A DNA stretch of 64,000 bases from Nothopassalora personata (Eukaryota > Ascomycota > Dothideomycetes > Mycosphaerellales > Mycosphaerellaceae): contig CM066287.1 of NCBI GenBank assembly GCA_033816765.1, positions 1,922,001 through 1,986,000 on the forward strand. Reading direction: 5' to 3'. Shown in pieces: positions 11,210 through 23,619 of the stretch. How positions within the stretch are numbered: position 1 is the stretch's first letter; every line of letters starts with the position of its first letter. The position numbers and the translations under genes were made by a program. The notes beneath the pieces are model-generated. The model had not been told where the DNA came from, made no database searches, and saw only the letters and a list, made by a program, of their open reading frames with translations.

Positions 11210-12427
11210 TCACTTCTTCAACGCCTTCTCCGGGTCCTTCTCAAAAGCCTTACTCCAATTGACCCACTCCCTCGCTCCCTTCTTCATAACATTCTGCAAA
11301 TCATCCTTAACCTCGGTGATCTCCCACTGTTCATCCTCCCAGTTCTTCTCCTCACCACCCTTACTACTAGGATACCATCCAATAGCCTCCAGAACCTCCG
11401 ACTCACTCGGTGCCAAGGCATACTTCGGGAACAACTTACTATCCTTCTCGTGGCATCTCGCGGCAAGATATCGCTCGAGGACATCGAGTCGTGCTGAAGG
11501 AGTGAAGTTCAGGGCGAGCTTATCTTTGTTGTGGTCGTTGGTTGTGGATGTGGAAGTAAGGCGCTTCGTGACGCTTCTGCTGGTTTTTGCGCCGCGGATG
11601 CTGGAGTACAGCCAGACGGCGTCGACTTCGAGGAGTCCGCCGAAGGGCCAGACGAGGACGGCGAGCATGTCGACTGCGAAGGCTACGGGGAGCAGTCCGG
11701 TTGCTATGATGGAGTCTCTTTCGGCCTTCGACTTCGAGCGAAGCATGGTGTTCACGAACTCCTCTCGTATCTCGTTGGGTTCGCCGGGCATGTGCGCTGG
11801 ATAGATTAAAAGCATCTCTTCCAGAGGCACTGTCTTCTTCGTCTCCTCTCCCTCATGATGCCCATCTTCCGCGTGTGTGTCCTGCTCCTGGTTGGCACCT
11901 ATGCGGTTCAGAAACTCAAGAGAAGATGTCTTGGTTTGGCTCATGCCCCAGTCGATGCCCTTCGTAGCTTTGCCCTTTAGGCCTTTCCAGCTCATCGTCT
12001 TTACGTTGCTTGTCTTTGCTTCCCGCAGCTCCGTCTCCCACTTGCGCTGGACTTTATGCATCTTGCTTTCTTTCTCGCCTTCCTTCGGCTGCCATTTGCT
12101 GCTGATCGGCGGTGGAGGCGGCGTGTAGATCAGAAACCTTTGAGGAACTCTCTCAGCTGGGACGCCATGCAGCACTGGCTTTGGGAATGGCACGAGATAG
12201 CCGATCAACTTCTTCGGGTCTCGCGTGAAGTGAATTGGCGATGAGACGTCCTCATGCTCGAGACTCAACCGCTGTGCTGGAGTCTCGAACTGCTTAGTGC
12301 TGCCCATGGGCTGGTCTGCGTATTCTTGAGGGTTGTAAGCTGGTACATTCGTGTACTGTGGCAGAACGTCCGATGGTTGTTGCTCCGGGCGAGGAGGCAT
12401 CGCTGGTGGTTTTTCGGTGTTGTCCAT
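11210..12427 (-). CDS. Conserved-looking fungal protein of unknown function
   Basis: Single-exon 405-residue protein. The N-terminal 60 residues are Pro/Gln-rich. Residues 60-160 hold a block beginning PIHFTRDPKKLIGYLVPFPK and running through a YTPPPPPISSKWQ stretch. A hydrophobic segment at about residues 245-280 (LLPVAFAVDMLAVLVWPFGG) could be a membrane-embedded or buried helix pair. The C-terminus is charged and helical. I recognise the overall arrangement from unnamed fungal proteins but cannot assign a function. It lies on the same strand as the SPxK protein gene, 262 bp upstream of that gene's chosen start. Confidence 0.75.
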   Translation of the reverse strand: MDNTEKPPAMPPRPEQQPSDVLPQYTNVPAYNPQEYADQPMGSTKQFETPAQRLSLEHEDVSSPIHFTRDPKKLIGYLVPFPKPVLHGVPAERVPQRFLIYTPPPPPISSKWQPKEGEKESKMHKVQRKWETELREAKTSNVKTMSWKGLKGKATKGIDWGMSQTKTSSLEFLNRIGANQEQDTHAEDGHHEGEETKKTVPLEEMLLIYPAHMPGEPNEIREEFVNTMLRSKSKAERDSIIATGLLPVAFAVDMLAVLVWPFGGLLEVDAVWLYSSIRGAKTSRSVTKRLTSTSTTNDHNKDKLALNFTPSARLDVLERYLAARCHEKDSKLFPKYALAPSESEVLEAIGWYPSSKGGEEKNWEDEQWEITEVKDDLQNVMKKGAREWVNWSKAFEKDPEKALKK

Positions 12428-13787
12428 GATTGCGGGACCCGGTGGTCAGAGGTGTTGTTTGATGTGCTGTTTCCGGGAGAGAGAGAGGAGGATACGAGAG
12501 CAGACTCTCGACTGTTATGAGACCTTGTTGACAAATAGAGCTTACCTGTGGCGCGCTAATAGTGGCATTGCAGTGGTGAACAACGTCATAGCAGGCGTGT
12601 ATCTAGAAATGCTGCGCTTGATACTTGCAGTCCACGCCTGAGCATGTCCAGCTTATGGCAGTGCCACGTAGAGGTAAGACAGGCCTATCAGGGGCGGCCT
12701 TTGAAGCTGCGTGGGCAAGGCGTCAGGATATCGGCGTCAGGGAGCCCTGCGGTCACATGGTTACTGCTAGGCATGACAGTAGAATAGCAGAAAAGGGCTC
12801 TGCGGATGCATGGGAGACTGACGTGACAAGAGGAACAATAAGAGGCCAAGGGAAGTGTTGGCAGGTGTGCTTGGCTACCACTTGGCGGGAGTCACGCGTT
12901 TCTGTGCTCTGGATGAACACGCCGGCTCGATGCAGCGATGTGGTCATCCGCATAAAAATTGTTCATTGACCCACTGGCCACGCATATGGTTTCCAAATGC
13001 AGGTTAGCCGCGAGCACTCAAGCGCTGTCGTGGAAGTCGCGTCCTCCTGACTAATTCGTACGGCAGCGCATACAATGGTGTCGGGAGAAGGTCGGAGCGG
13101 CAATGCAACGTGCTTTTTCCTTTGAGATGCCGGCAATGGTATGGATCATCAACTCTGATATTCTTCAAAGCACCCAAAACAACCTCTGGGATTTTTTCTT
13201 CACATCGACTCGACCAATCGATAGAGCTGGCCTTTGCGAACAATCTGCAAGCAACAGGCTTTTGCTGCGACGTCCCTGTAGTATTGTCTTCATGGTATGC
13301 TCATCATACTAGCACTGGGTGGTGTGAGCCGTGTGGAGCGAGGCTGCTGCTGTGTGTACAGTAGACTCTGCAGGGAAGAACCATGCTGCATAAAAGCGGA
13401 CTCATCAAGCTCTACATCACAGATGGCCATAAGCATTCGGCCCGTTAGAAGCTTGAGCAGTATCCGCAGCCACAACTTTATTGGCTGAACTCGACGACGT
13501 GCGTTCAAGAGTTGAGAATGACCGTGCAATAGGTGCCATGGAGGTGCCGGTAGAAGCGTGGAGCTGCGTGTGGGAGACGTCGCTCGACAACGTTTGCGGA
13601 GCAAACTGCGGAGCAAACTGCGGAGCACGCATCGCGGAGCGGTGGAGGACACTCGGGTTGGCCTCCATTCGCGTAGAGTATCAAATTGATGTGGAGGGCG
13701 TGCTCCCCAGGTGAGAGGTAAGTTCACGATCGTGATTTCTTCTTCTGCCTACCAGTTCTTCATCAGCACAGCACGACAGCAGCAGGG
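12428..13787. other. Intergenic region upstream of the sugar porter
   Basis: About 1.36 kb without a supported gene. It contains a 12-bp tandem repeat at 13595-13630 and a CCCCAG hexamer near 13705 that fits the CreA consensus SYGGRG on the other strand. Such a site would suit carbon repression of the downstream sugar porter, but a single hexamer is weak evidence. Confidence 0.4.
13595..13630. repeat. Three tandem copies of a 12-bp unit (TGCGGAGCAAAC)
   Basis: Two exact copies and a third that diverges in its last four bases lie about 160-190 bp upstream of the sugar porter ATG. The position is promoter-proximal. It may be a factor-binding array or simple slippage. Confidence 0.8.
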
Positions 13788-16072
13788 ATGCACGAGAAGG
13801 ACAGCAAGGCCGTGGAGGCGACCCAAGCCATCAACGTGGAAGATGAACCTCTCGACGAAAAACACAGAATGTCCGCAGAACAGTTCCAAGAAGACATCCG
13901 CTCCGGCAGCATCCCAAAGGTGCGATCCCAAAGTGAAGCCATCGAAATCGCACACAAGGGCGGCTGGGAAGCCGATGCCGTCATCGAACAATTGGAGACG
14001 GAGCTTCAAGCAAAAGGCGACAAGAAAGGCTTCCTCGATGTCGAGTTTGCAAACCCAAAACACTTCACCTGGCTACTGGTCGCCTTCGCATCGATGGGAG
14101 GTCTACTGTCTGGACTGGATCAATCCCTCATCTCTGGCGCCAACCTCTTCCTCCCGGACGACTTGGGTCTCACGTCGCGACAAAACAGTCTTGTCAACTC
14201 TGGTATGCCACTTGGTGCCGTTGCCGGTGCTTTCATCCTCTCACCTGCAAATGAATGGTTCGGCCGCAAGGGTGCCATCATTCTGTCTTGCATTCTATAC
14301 ACAATCGGTGGCGCTCTCGAAGCAGGCGCTATGAACTACGGCAGTAAGTAAATCGAAGGGCCCAAGGCAACTTTTCATTTCTTAGACATCTACTGATCTT
14401 GAACCCTTTGCTCTTAGTGATCATCGCCGCTCGCGTCATCCTTGGAGCGGGCGTAGGTCTCGAAGGGGGCACAGTTCCTGTTTACGTCGCTGAAACTGTC
14501 GAGCGCCGCCTGCGAGGAAACATGGTCTCGCTCTACCAGTTCAACATTGCTCTTGGCGAGGTGCTCGGCTACGCAGTGGCAGCTATGTTCCTCAGCGTCC
14601 CGGGCAACTGGCGATACATCCTCGGCAGCTCGCTTGTCTTCTCTACTATCATGTTGATCGGTATGCTATTCCTCCCGGAGAGCCCCCGTTTCCTCATGCA
14701 CAAGGGTAGGACACTCGATGCATACGCAGTCTGGAAACGCATTCGCGGCACCCGCACTCCTGAAGCAAGGGAAGAGTTCTTCGTGATGAAGGTCGGCCAA
14801 GAAATGGAAGACCAAGAGATCGCCGAAGGACTTGGTTCCAAACGCTTCCCATGGCTGGACTTCTTCACCAAGCCACGCGCTCGCCGTGCCATCATTTACG
14901 CCAACATGATGATCTTCCTTGGACAATTCACCGGTATTAACGCCATAATGTACTACATGAGTGTCTTGATGTCGCAGTTGGGCTTCGACAAGTACGATTC
15001 GAATTACATGAGCCTTGTCGGCGGAGGCTCCCTCCTCATCGGAACGATTCCTGCAATCTTCCTCATGGAACGCTGCGGCCGCCGATTCTGGGCCATTGCC
15101 ACGCTCCCCTGCTTCTTTTTCGGACTGGTCCTCGTGGGTGAGTAAGCTCAGGTATAGTAGCCATAGTGCGATATCTGAGATACCCTCACAACGCTCATGG
15201 CTTCTGCCCTTTCTTTCGAGACACTCAGGCTAACTTCCTCATCTTTAGGTGCCAGCTACCAAGTTCCATCCCTGGGAGGTCGCGAAGGAGTCTACCTCTC
15301 TGGCCTGATCATCTACGAGATTTCCTTTGGTTCATACGCATGCCTAACATGGGTCATTCCTAGCGAGGTGAGTGAGTCCTGAGAGAAGCCTGGGACATTC
15401 AATTCCTTCCGGAAGTTCTTGAACTAGATTGCTTCCTGGGCGGTTCCTGCTCCTGCGATTTATCCCGCTTCGCATGCTGACCCAATCCAGGTGTACCCTA
15501 CCTATTTGCGCAGTTATGGCATGACCACGTCTGCGGCTCTGCTCTTCCTGTCAAGCTTCATCGTCACCTACAACTTCACGGCTATGCAGAACGCCATGAC
15601 GAAGACTGGCCTGGCTCTGGGTTTCTACGGAGGTATCGCAGTTCTCGGCTGGTTCTATCAAATTTTCTTCATGCCCGAGACTAAGGTGAGTCATCTTAGG
15701 GAGTACATACAACCGTGGCCTGGCTGGCGACGTCTCAAGCTGGCGAAGCTGTGTTAGACAGCGACATGAACACAGATCAGCAGAGCCCTATAGGGGTGTG
15801 CTGAGAGACGTTGGGTCCGGTAGCATGGCTCTGTCTGTTCACGGGTTGTCGAACATCTACTGACTCCATAATCATTGTAGGACTGCACGCTGGAGGAGAT
15901 TGACTTGATTTTCCAGAAGCCGACTAGGCAGCTGGTGAAGGAGAACGCGGCGAGTGCTTGGAGGACTACCCAGGACTTGCTCCGCTTCAGGTTCAAGAAG
16001 GTCTTTGGGGACCGTTTTTCAGCTCCGAGGAAGAGTGTCGTTGAGGAGCAAGCAGGAAAGTATCACGCTTAG
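13788..16072 (+). CDS. MFS sugar porter (sugar/H+ symporter family)
   Basis: Five exons: 13788-14343, 14418-15137, 15249-15367, 15491-15685 and 15881-16072. All junctions keep frame and give 593 residues. The protein has a hydrophilic N-terminus of about 80 residues, then the usual twelve-helix sugar porter fold. Visible signatures are GGLLSGLDQSLISG in the first helix, NEWFGRKGA after helix 2, the RVILGAGVGLEGGTVPVYVAE block, LPESPRFLMHKG at the central loop, GQFTGINAIMYY in helix 7 and PETK after the last helix. It should sit in the plasma membrane and import a mono- or oligosaccharide; the substrate cannot be read from sequence. The intron after exon 1 splits an ATG codon (a/tg). Confidence 0.93.
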
Positions 16073-16393
16073 ACCAGGAAGTTTGCAGGAGCTGCAGACT
16101 CGACATGAGGACACTCATTCCTACTCACCAGTAGCAATTGATAGATGATCACATAACACAGAGACCTTCGTCTTGACCCTCGCCCTCCCCAAATCTGCTG
16201 GCCTGGCCCAACACGGCATAGGAATGGTTGCGATCTCGATCCCTAGAATCCATATCGTGTATCCCTCACTTGAGCTTTCCGTGGTCTATACACGATGATC
16301 AATAGCGCCATCTCCCATCCCCAGGCTTGAGAGCCACGAGCCTCATCTTCGTAGACCCATCGACCAAACCATCATCGCAATCCTCCACCTCTA
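16073..16393. other. Short convergent intergenic region
   Basis: About 320 bp between the 3' ends of the sugar porter and the bisphosphatase. It presumably holds both 3' untranslated regions and transcription ends. Nothing else is visible. Confidence 0.5.
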
Positions 16394-17226
16394 CTACTTC
16401 GGCGCCTCAGCATTCTCCACAACATCACTCATGAAAGCACCACCCAGCAAAATCGCCGGCTCCTGCAAACTATGGTGTTCATAACTCAACGTCCCCACTC
16501 CCCCCGCCTCCAAAATCAAACTCGGATTCTCCGCAATATTCTTCCCTACCCACCTCCCCGCGAAAGCTCGGAGGATATGTCCATGCGCCACAATCAACAC
16601 ATCAAAAGGCTCTTGCACCGTCCCCTTCGGCCGTCCAATCGCATGCGCATGAAACCTCTTCCTAATATCCGCAATCAACGCGTCACAACGCCCCGTGATT
16701 TGTCCAGGACTTTCTCCCCCAGGACATCCGTCCCTCCAGATATCCCACTCTCCCTCGCCATTCTCTTGCCTCCGGCGTTGAATCTCCTGAGAAGTAACCC
16801 CCTCGTACTCTCCGTAGTCCCACTCCCTGATCGCCTCCGTCACCTCTACTTGCGCCCTCGTCTCTTGCGTCTGCACGTCTTTTACATCGCCGTGTTGCTG
16901 CCACGGGATAGGGCCCGGACACCCAAGACCGAGAAGTTCCAACGTTCGTTGTGCGCGTTTGCGGGGCGAGACATAAATGTGTGCGAGATTTTTGGGGACG
17001 ATGAGGCGGTCGTCGCCAACGAGGGCGTGGCCTGTGGCACGGATTCGTTTTTCGCCGTTGGCGGTAAGGGGAATGTCGGAGGTACCGGTGTGGCGGCCGT
17101 TGAGGGACCATTCTGTTTCGCCCTGAGATTGGGTTGGTAGATGATAGGTATGGTATGGTATGCATTGGGATGCACGTGGGTTTAGGATCTTACATGGCGA
17201 ATTATGAACACCCGTGGTGTTGTCAT
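16394..17226 (-). CDS. SHB17: Sedoheptulose-1,7-bisphosphatase, histidine phosphatase family (SHB17-like)
   Basis: Two exons, 17226-17194 and 17122-16394, encode 253 residues across a 71-bp intron. The 11-residue first exon ends in RH and the second starts GETEWSLNGRHTG, so the intron splits the catalytic RHGE motif. Arg10 and His11 are the phospho-acceptor pair. The second catalytic histidine is in VAHGHILRAF. Further matches to yeast Shb17 are SPRKRAQRT, REWDYGEYEG, WDIWRDGCPGGES and LILEAGGVGTLSYEHH near the C-terminus. Shb17 hydrolyses sedoheptulose-1,7-bisphosphate and feeds the non-oxidative pentose phosphate pathway. Length and motif order fit; paralogous histidine phosphatases are the alternative. 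Confidence 0.87.
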
Positions 17227-18262
17227 TTCGATGACTTCCGAAGCCGAAACTACGATCTAATGGAAATTGTGCAGTAGTAGAAAGAAGAATAGGGAGTAGG
17301 CATTGAAGGAATGGTATGCAGCTTGAACGATACTTGACCTCCACTTGCATCGACGTCACACTCTGATGCGATTTTGCTACCCTGGACCGTTTAGTCCGGT
17401 CGTCATTGCAAGGAGAATAGCACATTGATTCGTCGCTGAGCTGCGATCCGGAATCCTCGAAGTGGTATGTAAGCTTTGATGAGCGATGTGTAAGATGCTG
17501 ACGAAGGAGTGACCGCACAAAAAGCTTGGAGATGATCTGGCTGATCACGTGCAGACAATCACTGCGCTAAAGGTCGTGAACAATTGGGCGAGGTAGTGGA
17601 AATTGTTTGTATATTGCGATATCTGTGTCCTTAGCACATGCCTGCTCACAAAATCGCCTGCATGCGATACCTGTTCCATGAAAGCAGAAAGCAGCCCACT
17701 TCCCGCAGCTTGCTTCATGTGGAACAATATCGATACATTGCATTAACGCTTTCGCGAATGTGACCTCCTATCAGACACACACGAGCTTGCTTTCAATCTC
17801 CCATCCAATGCTTTCACTGGCCAAAATGCAAGAAGAATCATTATGTACCATCAGTGCCACGGAGTAGCATCAAACAGGAGATTGCGAATTGCTGTGAAAC
17901 CCAAAGCACACTCCCTGACGCCGTGAATGCTGATATTATTGATGGAGGCTTCCGTAGCTCCTCGAACCGTGATCCAGTTTCGATGCCGTCTATGTCCGAT
18001 GTAGGCCGTATGCGGAAAGAGGGAATCGCTGTAGCACAAAGGAGTCCGCTGTCTATCTTACGTCCGTTATAAATGAGTGTGTGGCCGTAGACGCGGCAAG
18101 CATCGAGTTGCCGCAAGAATGTCAAGGGGACCTGCTCCAGTAGCATCACCAGGTAGGCACCAAAACGCATCTCGAGAGATGATGACCGAGGACAGGCAAG
18201 TCCGCCTCAATATTCATGCTCGATTAAGCAATCTGCTTCGGTCCGTCGTCAGCTGAATGTTA
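17227..18262. other. Intergenic region, no supported gene
   Basis: About 1 kb. A 109-codon open frame on the minus strand (17841-18170) starts MRFGAYLVMLLEQVP but has no recognisable domain or neighbouring exon, so it is not called. Confidence 0.4.
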
Positions 18263-20902
18263 TTACCTGACGCCAATCGCATGTCGCGGGCCTAGACTGC
18301 TGCTGGAGCTATGCGCGGACGGCTCAGAGTCGATGGGTGCAGAGCGATTGCTATCACCACTCCCCGCGCTGGCGCTCGCAGAACCTGTCAGACTGCGTAC
18401 TTGATTGGGAGAACCGCTCTTGGGTGGGTAGAGGTTGCTCACCCCATTTTGTTGCTCTATTTGATGCGGAGCGACCGCATTTCCATGACCAGGCGGATGC
18501 CTTGGCACAGGCTGTCTCATGTCAGGTGGGCTTGGGCGCCCATTGCGATGTGGTCCTGGTGGGCCATATCCATTCGGCGGCGAGGGTCGTTGTGGTGGGC
18601 GTTGGCCTGGACTGAGTGGATTGCCTGCGGGCTGGCTGCCGCGCCTGTTCATCGGAAAGCCGTTGTGAGGTGGGTAGGCACCTCCTGGTGCACCACCGTG
18701 CTGCAGCTCGTTGAGTCGCTCAGCAGTGAGCGAATTAGCTCGTGATTCCTGGCCCATGTTCATGCGGTCCACGGTGCCGAATCGATCAGACGAGTATCCC
18801 ATCAGAGGGTTATTTATTAGCTGCTCATGGAGGCCAGGTATATCGGCCATCAGAGCTGCACTAGTACGATTCTGTTTCATTGGTAGTCGCCTCATGGGAT
18901 TGCGACTGTGTCGCCCAGGCCCATTGGTCATCATCTCCGGGTTGGAGCGAAGTTGGCTGGCACTCGGGGCTTTCCTGGTCCTTCTCGAAGTGACACTCAT
19001 CATATCGATGTTGTCGGCGTCCACCGCAGGACTTGGGCCATTGGGTGCCATTGGGTCGAAGAAGTCCTCTCCGTCTTCATCATCCTCGTCGAAAGTATCT
19101 CTGGGCGGTGGCATCCTGGGTCCTCCGCGACGCATGTGAACTTCTCGCTCCCGCAGCTCAAGCTCTTTCCGCCTGAGGGCAAGTTCTCGCTCTCTCAATG
19201 CGAGGTTTCCAGAGGAAGCTGATTGCATGCCGTCGTAGCCATCTTCGCCGCCTTCTGTCATGTTGTCGTAGAGCATAACATGGCTGAACTCCTCGAGGTC
19301 ATTCCCTTCGAACGATCCACGTCGCGACATCTGTTGTGGGTGACCACGAGGACCGTACCCATTCATCCTGACGGGAGGTGGGTAGCCGCTCATCGATGGC
19401 GGGCCTCTACGCATCATGCCTGGCGGTGGAGCTCCTCCAGAAGCAGAGGATGCACGAGCACCATGTGGTCTCATGCCGTTGCGCATTGGAGGCCCATTCG
19501 CCGGCGGTGCCCCACGACCATTGGGGTACATGGCTCCGTTCGGCGTGGGAGCTGAGGGCATCCGCGGCGTGGCCTGCCCAGGTGGTGAAGGCGGCGCTTG
19601 CTGTTGCGGCTTGGTCTGATTAACAATGTTGACATTGTGAAGGAGGGAGTAAAGAGTTTCGATCCGGGGAACTTGAAGGCCGTTCTCCTGTGCTATCTTC
19701 ACAGGCGAACCCAGGTAAGTCTCCACTTCCATGGGTCTCTTTGCCAAGAAATCCTGGTACATTACGCTGCTGGTCTCTGATGGGACAATCATCTTTTCCA
19801 TGGTCTGTTCTCGGAATCCAGGGGCAAAGTGGCAGCCCTGGGCCTTTGCAAGGTTCAAAAGTTCGTCAATTATTCCAGTGATGAGCGAGCGGACGCCGAC
19901 TTTCTCAAGAAGCTCCGCATGAACAGGTGTTTCGTAGAGAACGCTTGCAGGGAAAAAGGCAATGGGTCTGGACACGGTCAGCATGGCTCTTTATGGTCGA
20001 GGTGTGGTTAAGCTTACCCAATCATGCGCTCGTACTGCTGTTGCCGGATGTTTGCGGCAACCTCGCAGTCTACCTGACCGGACTTCAGGGTCATTGCCAG
20101 CGCTTCTGCCATATCTTGCTGTATGGATGCGGGTATAGATGGGTTCTTGTTCGCGGCGCCGACGTAGAGCTCCGTGGAACCCTTGTGCTCGAACTCACTA
20201 GCTCCGAGCTGCGTGATTTCGACGCCCGAGACCAGCGATAAGACGACGTTGGTCGGGAAGCGCTGTTCCAGATACGACTCGATGCCAAGTGTGTGGGTGG
20301 TGTTGACCAGAATGCAAGTGTGTTGCGGCGAGACGACGGATTCGATGACGGACGCAAGGTCGTAGACGTCAGGCAGTGCTTTGACGCACAGCAAGACGTA
20401 GTCGAAGGATGCTCGGTTCGCACCAGCGGCGTCTTCGGGGGATCTGACGACTGTAGCAGTGGTGTGGTCAGTAATCAGGTAGACGAGTGCCCGGGATAGG
20501 TCGCATACCAGCTCTTGGCTTGAACCGTTCATTGCCAAATTTGTCCGACCTGCAGTATGTGAGCTATGTTGGATGACATGGTCGCATTGATGAGGCATTG
20601 GCATCGTACCTGAACGAAATGCCGTACTGGTGGACGTTCTCGAAGCCATTCTTCCACACCAACGTCACGTCGCACGCCTGGGTCGCGGAGAGGCGCCATG
20701 AAAGGAAGGCAGAGACTGCATTGCCGCCCACTGTGTGTGCACGTCGTCAGCAAGGTGTCGCGGTGCCATGCATAATGGCGTAGATGTGTCGACGGGCGAG
20801 CGCTCTTTCCCGGCGTGGCGCTCGCTCGCAGCTTTCGACAAGGGCGGTCGAGGGTGTTTGCTTACCTGACAGTATGCGCAGGCGCGGTGTCGTCGGAGGC
20901 AT
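18263..20902 (-). CDS. Ketopantoate-reductase-like protein with long disordered C-terminal extension
   Basis: Five exons: 20902-20866, 20730-20610, 20549-20509, 20450-20018 and 19967-18263, giving 778 residues. Frame continuity holds at all four junctions. The N-terminal 310 residues resemble the 2-dehydropantoate 2-reductase family: a Rossmann start (LSVGGNAVSAFLSWRL), CDVTLVWKNGFENVHQYGIS, SDKFGNERFKP and a helical C-terminal domain (RSLITGIIDELLNLAKAQGC). The nucleotide-binding loop reads GGNAVS rather than GxGxxG. Residues about 330-778 are Pro/Gly/Arg/Asn-rich and disordered, with a charged coiled segment (LRERELALRRKELELREREV) near residue 480. Fungal genomes commonly annotate such proteins as ketopantoate reductases (compare fission yeast Mug72), but the tail suggests another role. 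The 3' end could be extended by an unseen intron. Confidence 0.82.
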
Positions 20903-23619
20903 GATGTTTCTGTGCTGCACAGCACGCCAGACAGACCTGGACGCGCGACGGTACTGTAGAGGCGTTCAGCAGGCAGTTGATGCTGCGCGGGCGAGGTTCA
21001 AGTCGTGCAGGATGCTGCTGGCGGCCGCGTCACGGCGCTGCTGGGGTGGATCGGTCTCGCATAAAGCGTGTCTGCACTCGTCCGGTGGCTCGCTGCTAGC
21101 TGCGGCACGTGCGCTGGGCGAGGGTGGTGAATGTCGTCGTCGTCGGCGGCGGCGGCGGTAACGAGCGTACTGGCATGCGAACAATACCGAAATGCACGAG
21201 ACGCCCGTGTGTGGAGGGTGTGATGTGGTGGGCGTGGTGGACCTGGCAAAGAGAGAAAGCGTGGCTGCGAGCGGCACAAAACCCAAAAGTCGCAAGAGTA
21301 GTGAACGCGGCTAGCGAGAATAGCTGCCGGCGACAGGCAGTGGCAGAGCGTCTGAGCGTCACGGAAAGCTTGCGTGCTAAGTGCTTCCTCTGTGCCAATT
21401 CGATCCTGCCAAGCGCATGCAGGAAGGATGTAGTCGCCTCCCGTGGCAGAGAATGGGTGCGATCCTCTTCCTTCTCGCCGCCGCCGCCCTGCTTTCCACC
21501 ACCGGACTCCTCTGCGTTTCGCGAACACAGCAGCTGCGGCTCCCACAGAAATCATGTCACGTTATCCGTGTGGCAATGGCGTGTTTGCAGTGGAAGCGTG
21601 GTCGGTTTACGCGGATCCATCACTCCCGGGCGGTGGTGTCAAAGACGGACCTCGCGGAGGCTTGACATTGGACAATGCGTTTCACTTGGTTGGCAGCGCA
21701 TCCCCTAGAACAACTCCCATGTCTTGGTCGTGTACTGCATCAATATGGGTACAGTGGACCTCGCATGCACGCACTCTCATCATCATGGCTTCTGGACGAC
21801 CTCAATGATACGTCCTTCCGCAGCTCCTGTCTGACATGCCACACAGCACCACCAACATTCATCATCCTACCGACATCTGTCATGCCCAGCACGTTGCGCC
21901 ATTCGACGGCGATACTGCTCAAGCAATTTCGAATCATCCTTCCTGCGCGGGTAGTCTACGTCCCAAGCTGAACAAGTGTCGCTGCCCGGGCCTTCATGAC
22001 GACGACCCTAGCAGTGTAAAGTACAGTATACCAGGTGGCTTCGCACTCGCAAATTGAGCATTGCTCTAGCGCCGGGTCCTGCGGGCCTCGCCTTTCATCA
22101 TGTCCGTCCTACCAAGATTGCGCGGTTGAAGGCGAGCTCATTATTAGTGTACCTCAATCTCACCCAGATTTCGGAGCTCAATTGCATTTCCCACAAGTTC
22201 GCGTACGTCAGATCAAGGTCGCGGAAGCGACGTGTTTAACTTGCCGTCCCACGACTTGCAGCACATCTGTCGTGCACTTTTACATCATCCCCTGTCGTAC
22301 CGGTGAACTATATTATTATATGCATGGATCTCCTGCAGCTTGGACGCTCTGCCAGACTGCCACGACCACCCTGTGACCGCCTCATCCATGCTCGCCTTCC
22401 TTTGCATCATCATCAACGTAGAAGGTATGCAAGCAGCCGACGAGTGACAGGCAGTCTGTGTGCGTTGCGGGTCTGCAACAAAGATGTGAAGTCACGCTCG
22501 GCGCAACGCCGTCTGCCCGAGATGCACTGTGCAGTTCACAATGATGTCCGGGTTCACGCCTCGCAGCAGCCGCCGGAAGGACCAGCAACAACAACTTCTC
22601 GCGGAGCGGATCGTTGTGTACTGATACGCAGTTCATGACGTCCTGACGCTGTGCGCCGAGCACCTGCTGCAGATCTTGCTGCACGCCGGCGATGTGTTTG
22701 CTCCTTAGGCACACCGCATCGCTTTGTTGAGGAGTTCACATCTCTCGTGGCCAGGTTGTTGGATCGAAATAGCAACACTTGCACCCAATACTCGCCGCGC
22801 TCCCGCTCATCCTGCCTCCCAAAGCTCCAGTCCAGGACCACTCCATGAGATCCTCGCAATCACGCGCGGCTAAGCACATTCCCGACAGGAAGACATCTTA
22901 TCATTGTGCCTGATGTCTTCGACACCCGTGCTATAGCACAGCAATTTTGCGCGGTCGCACATATGCAGCAGGGCAGCCAATACAGCAGCTAGATCCCGTG
23001 GCGTATCCATGTCGGTGCCACGAGGGCTATCAATGGCTCGAGCTCTCCAGCAGGTGGCAGGTCAAGGATGCGGGCACGTCCTCAACCTGCCGGACGTCCT
23101 CTCCGTTCGTTTAGTTCATAAACGCGCGACCACAACAATTGTCCTCCGTGGTAGAGGGAGCAAACTTGTCTCCGAAACAATCGGTTATCGCTTGCAGACT
23201 TCAATTGAAAGCGTTGACGCTACTTTGCCACCGCAGACACCCAAGCTCGCTTCGCGCACGGCAAGCCCTGATGAGGCTGAAGAGGAGATTTGATAGCGTG
23301 GTTGGTAAGTCACGCACGCCACACAAATCCAGCCTGAAACTCGAACAATTGTGGCGATCAGAAACGCTAATATAGGGCAGACAACGTCCTCGGTTCTTGG
23401 AATTGCATTTAAGCGACTTGGCTTGACCTCAACATACAGTCACCCTGCACCCGACCCTGAAGAAGCCACCGGGAGAGAAACCAATCTCAAACGGGTGCGG
23501 AATCAAGAAGCTTCCGACATATCAGTAGGCCTCACTCACAGATACCTTACCGCCTCCTACCGAAAATCACCCAACATGGACACGACTGTTGCGCATAGCA
23601 GTTCAGTGCAAGATTTTTG
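20903..23619. other. Gene-sparse region, no supported gene
   Basis: About 2.7 kb. It has a GTC/GCG-rich low-complexity patch near 21130-21160 and otherwise mixed sequence. Open frames are short and unconnected. It forms the left part of the gene-sparse island that carries the transposon remnant and the secreted-protein genes. Confidence 0.45.

Noticed and set aside
16472..17140. 222-codon plus-strand frame
   Set aside because: It is antisense to the SHB17-like phosphatase, whose motifs are unambiguous.
17841..18170. 109-codon minus-strand frame
   Set aside because: Compositionally possible, but there is no family resemblance, promoter or adjoining exon, so it was not called.
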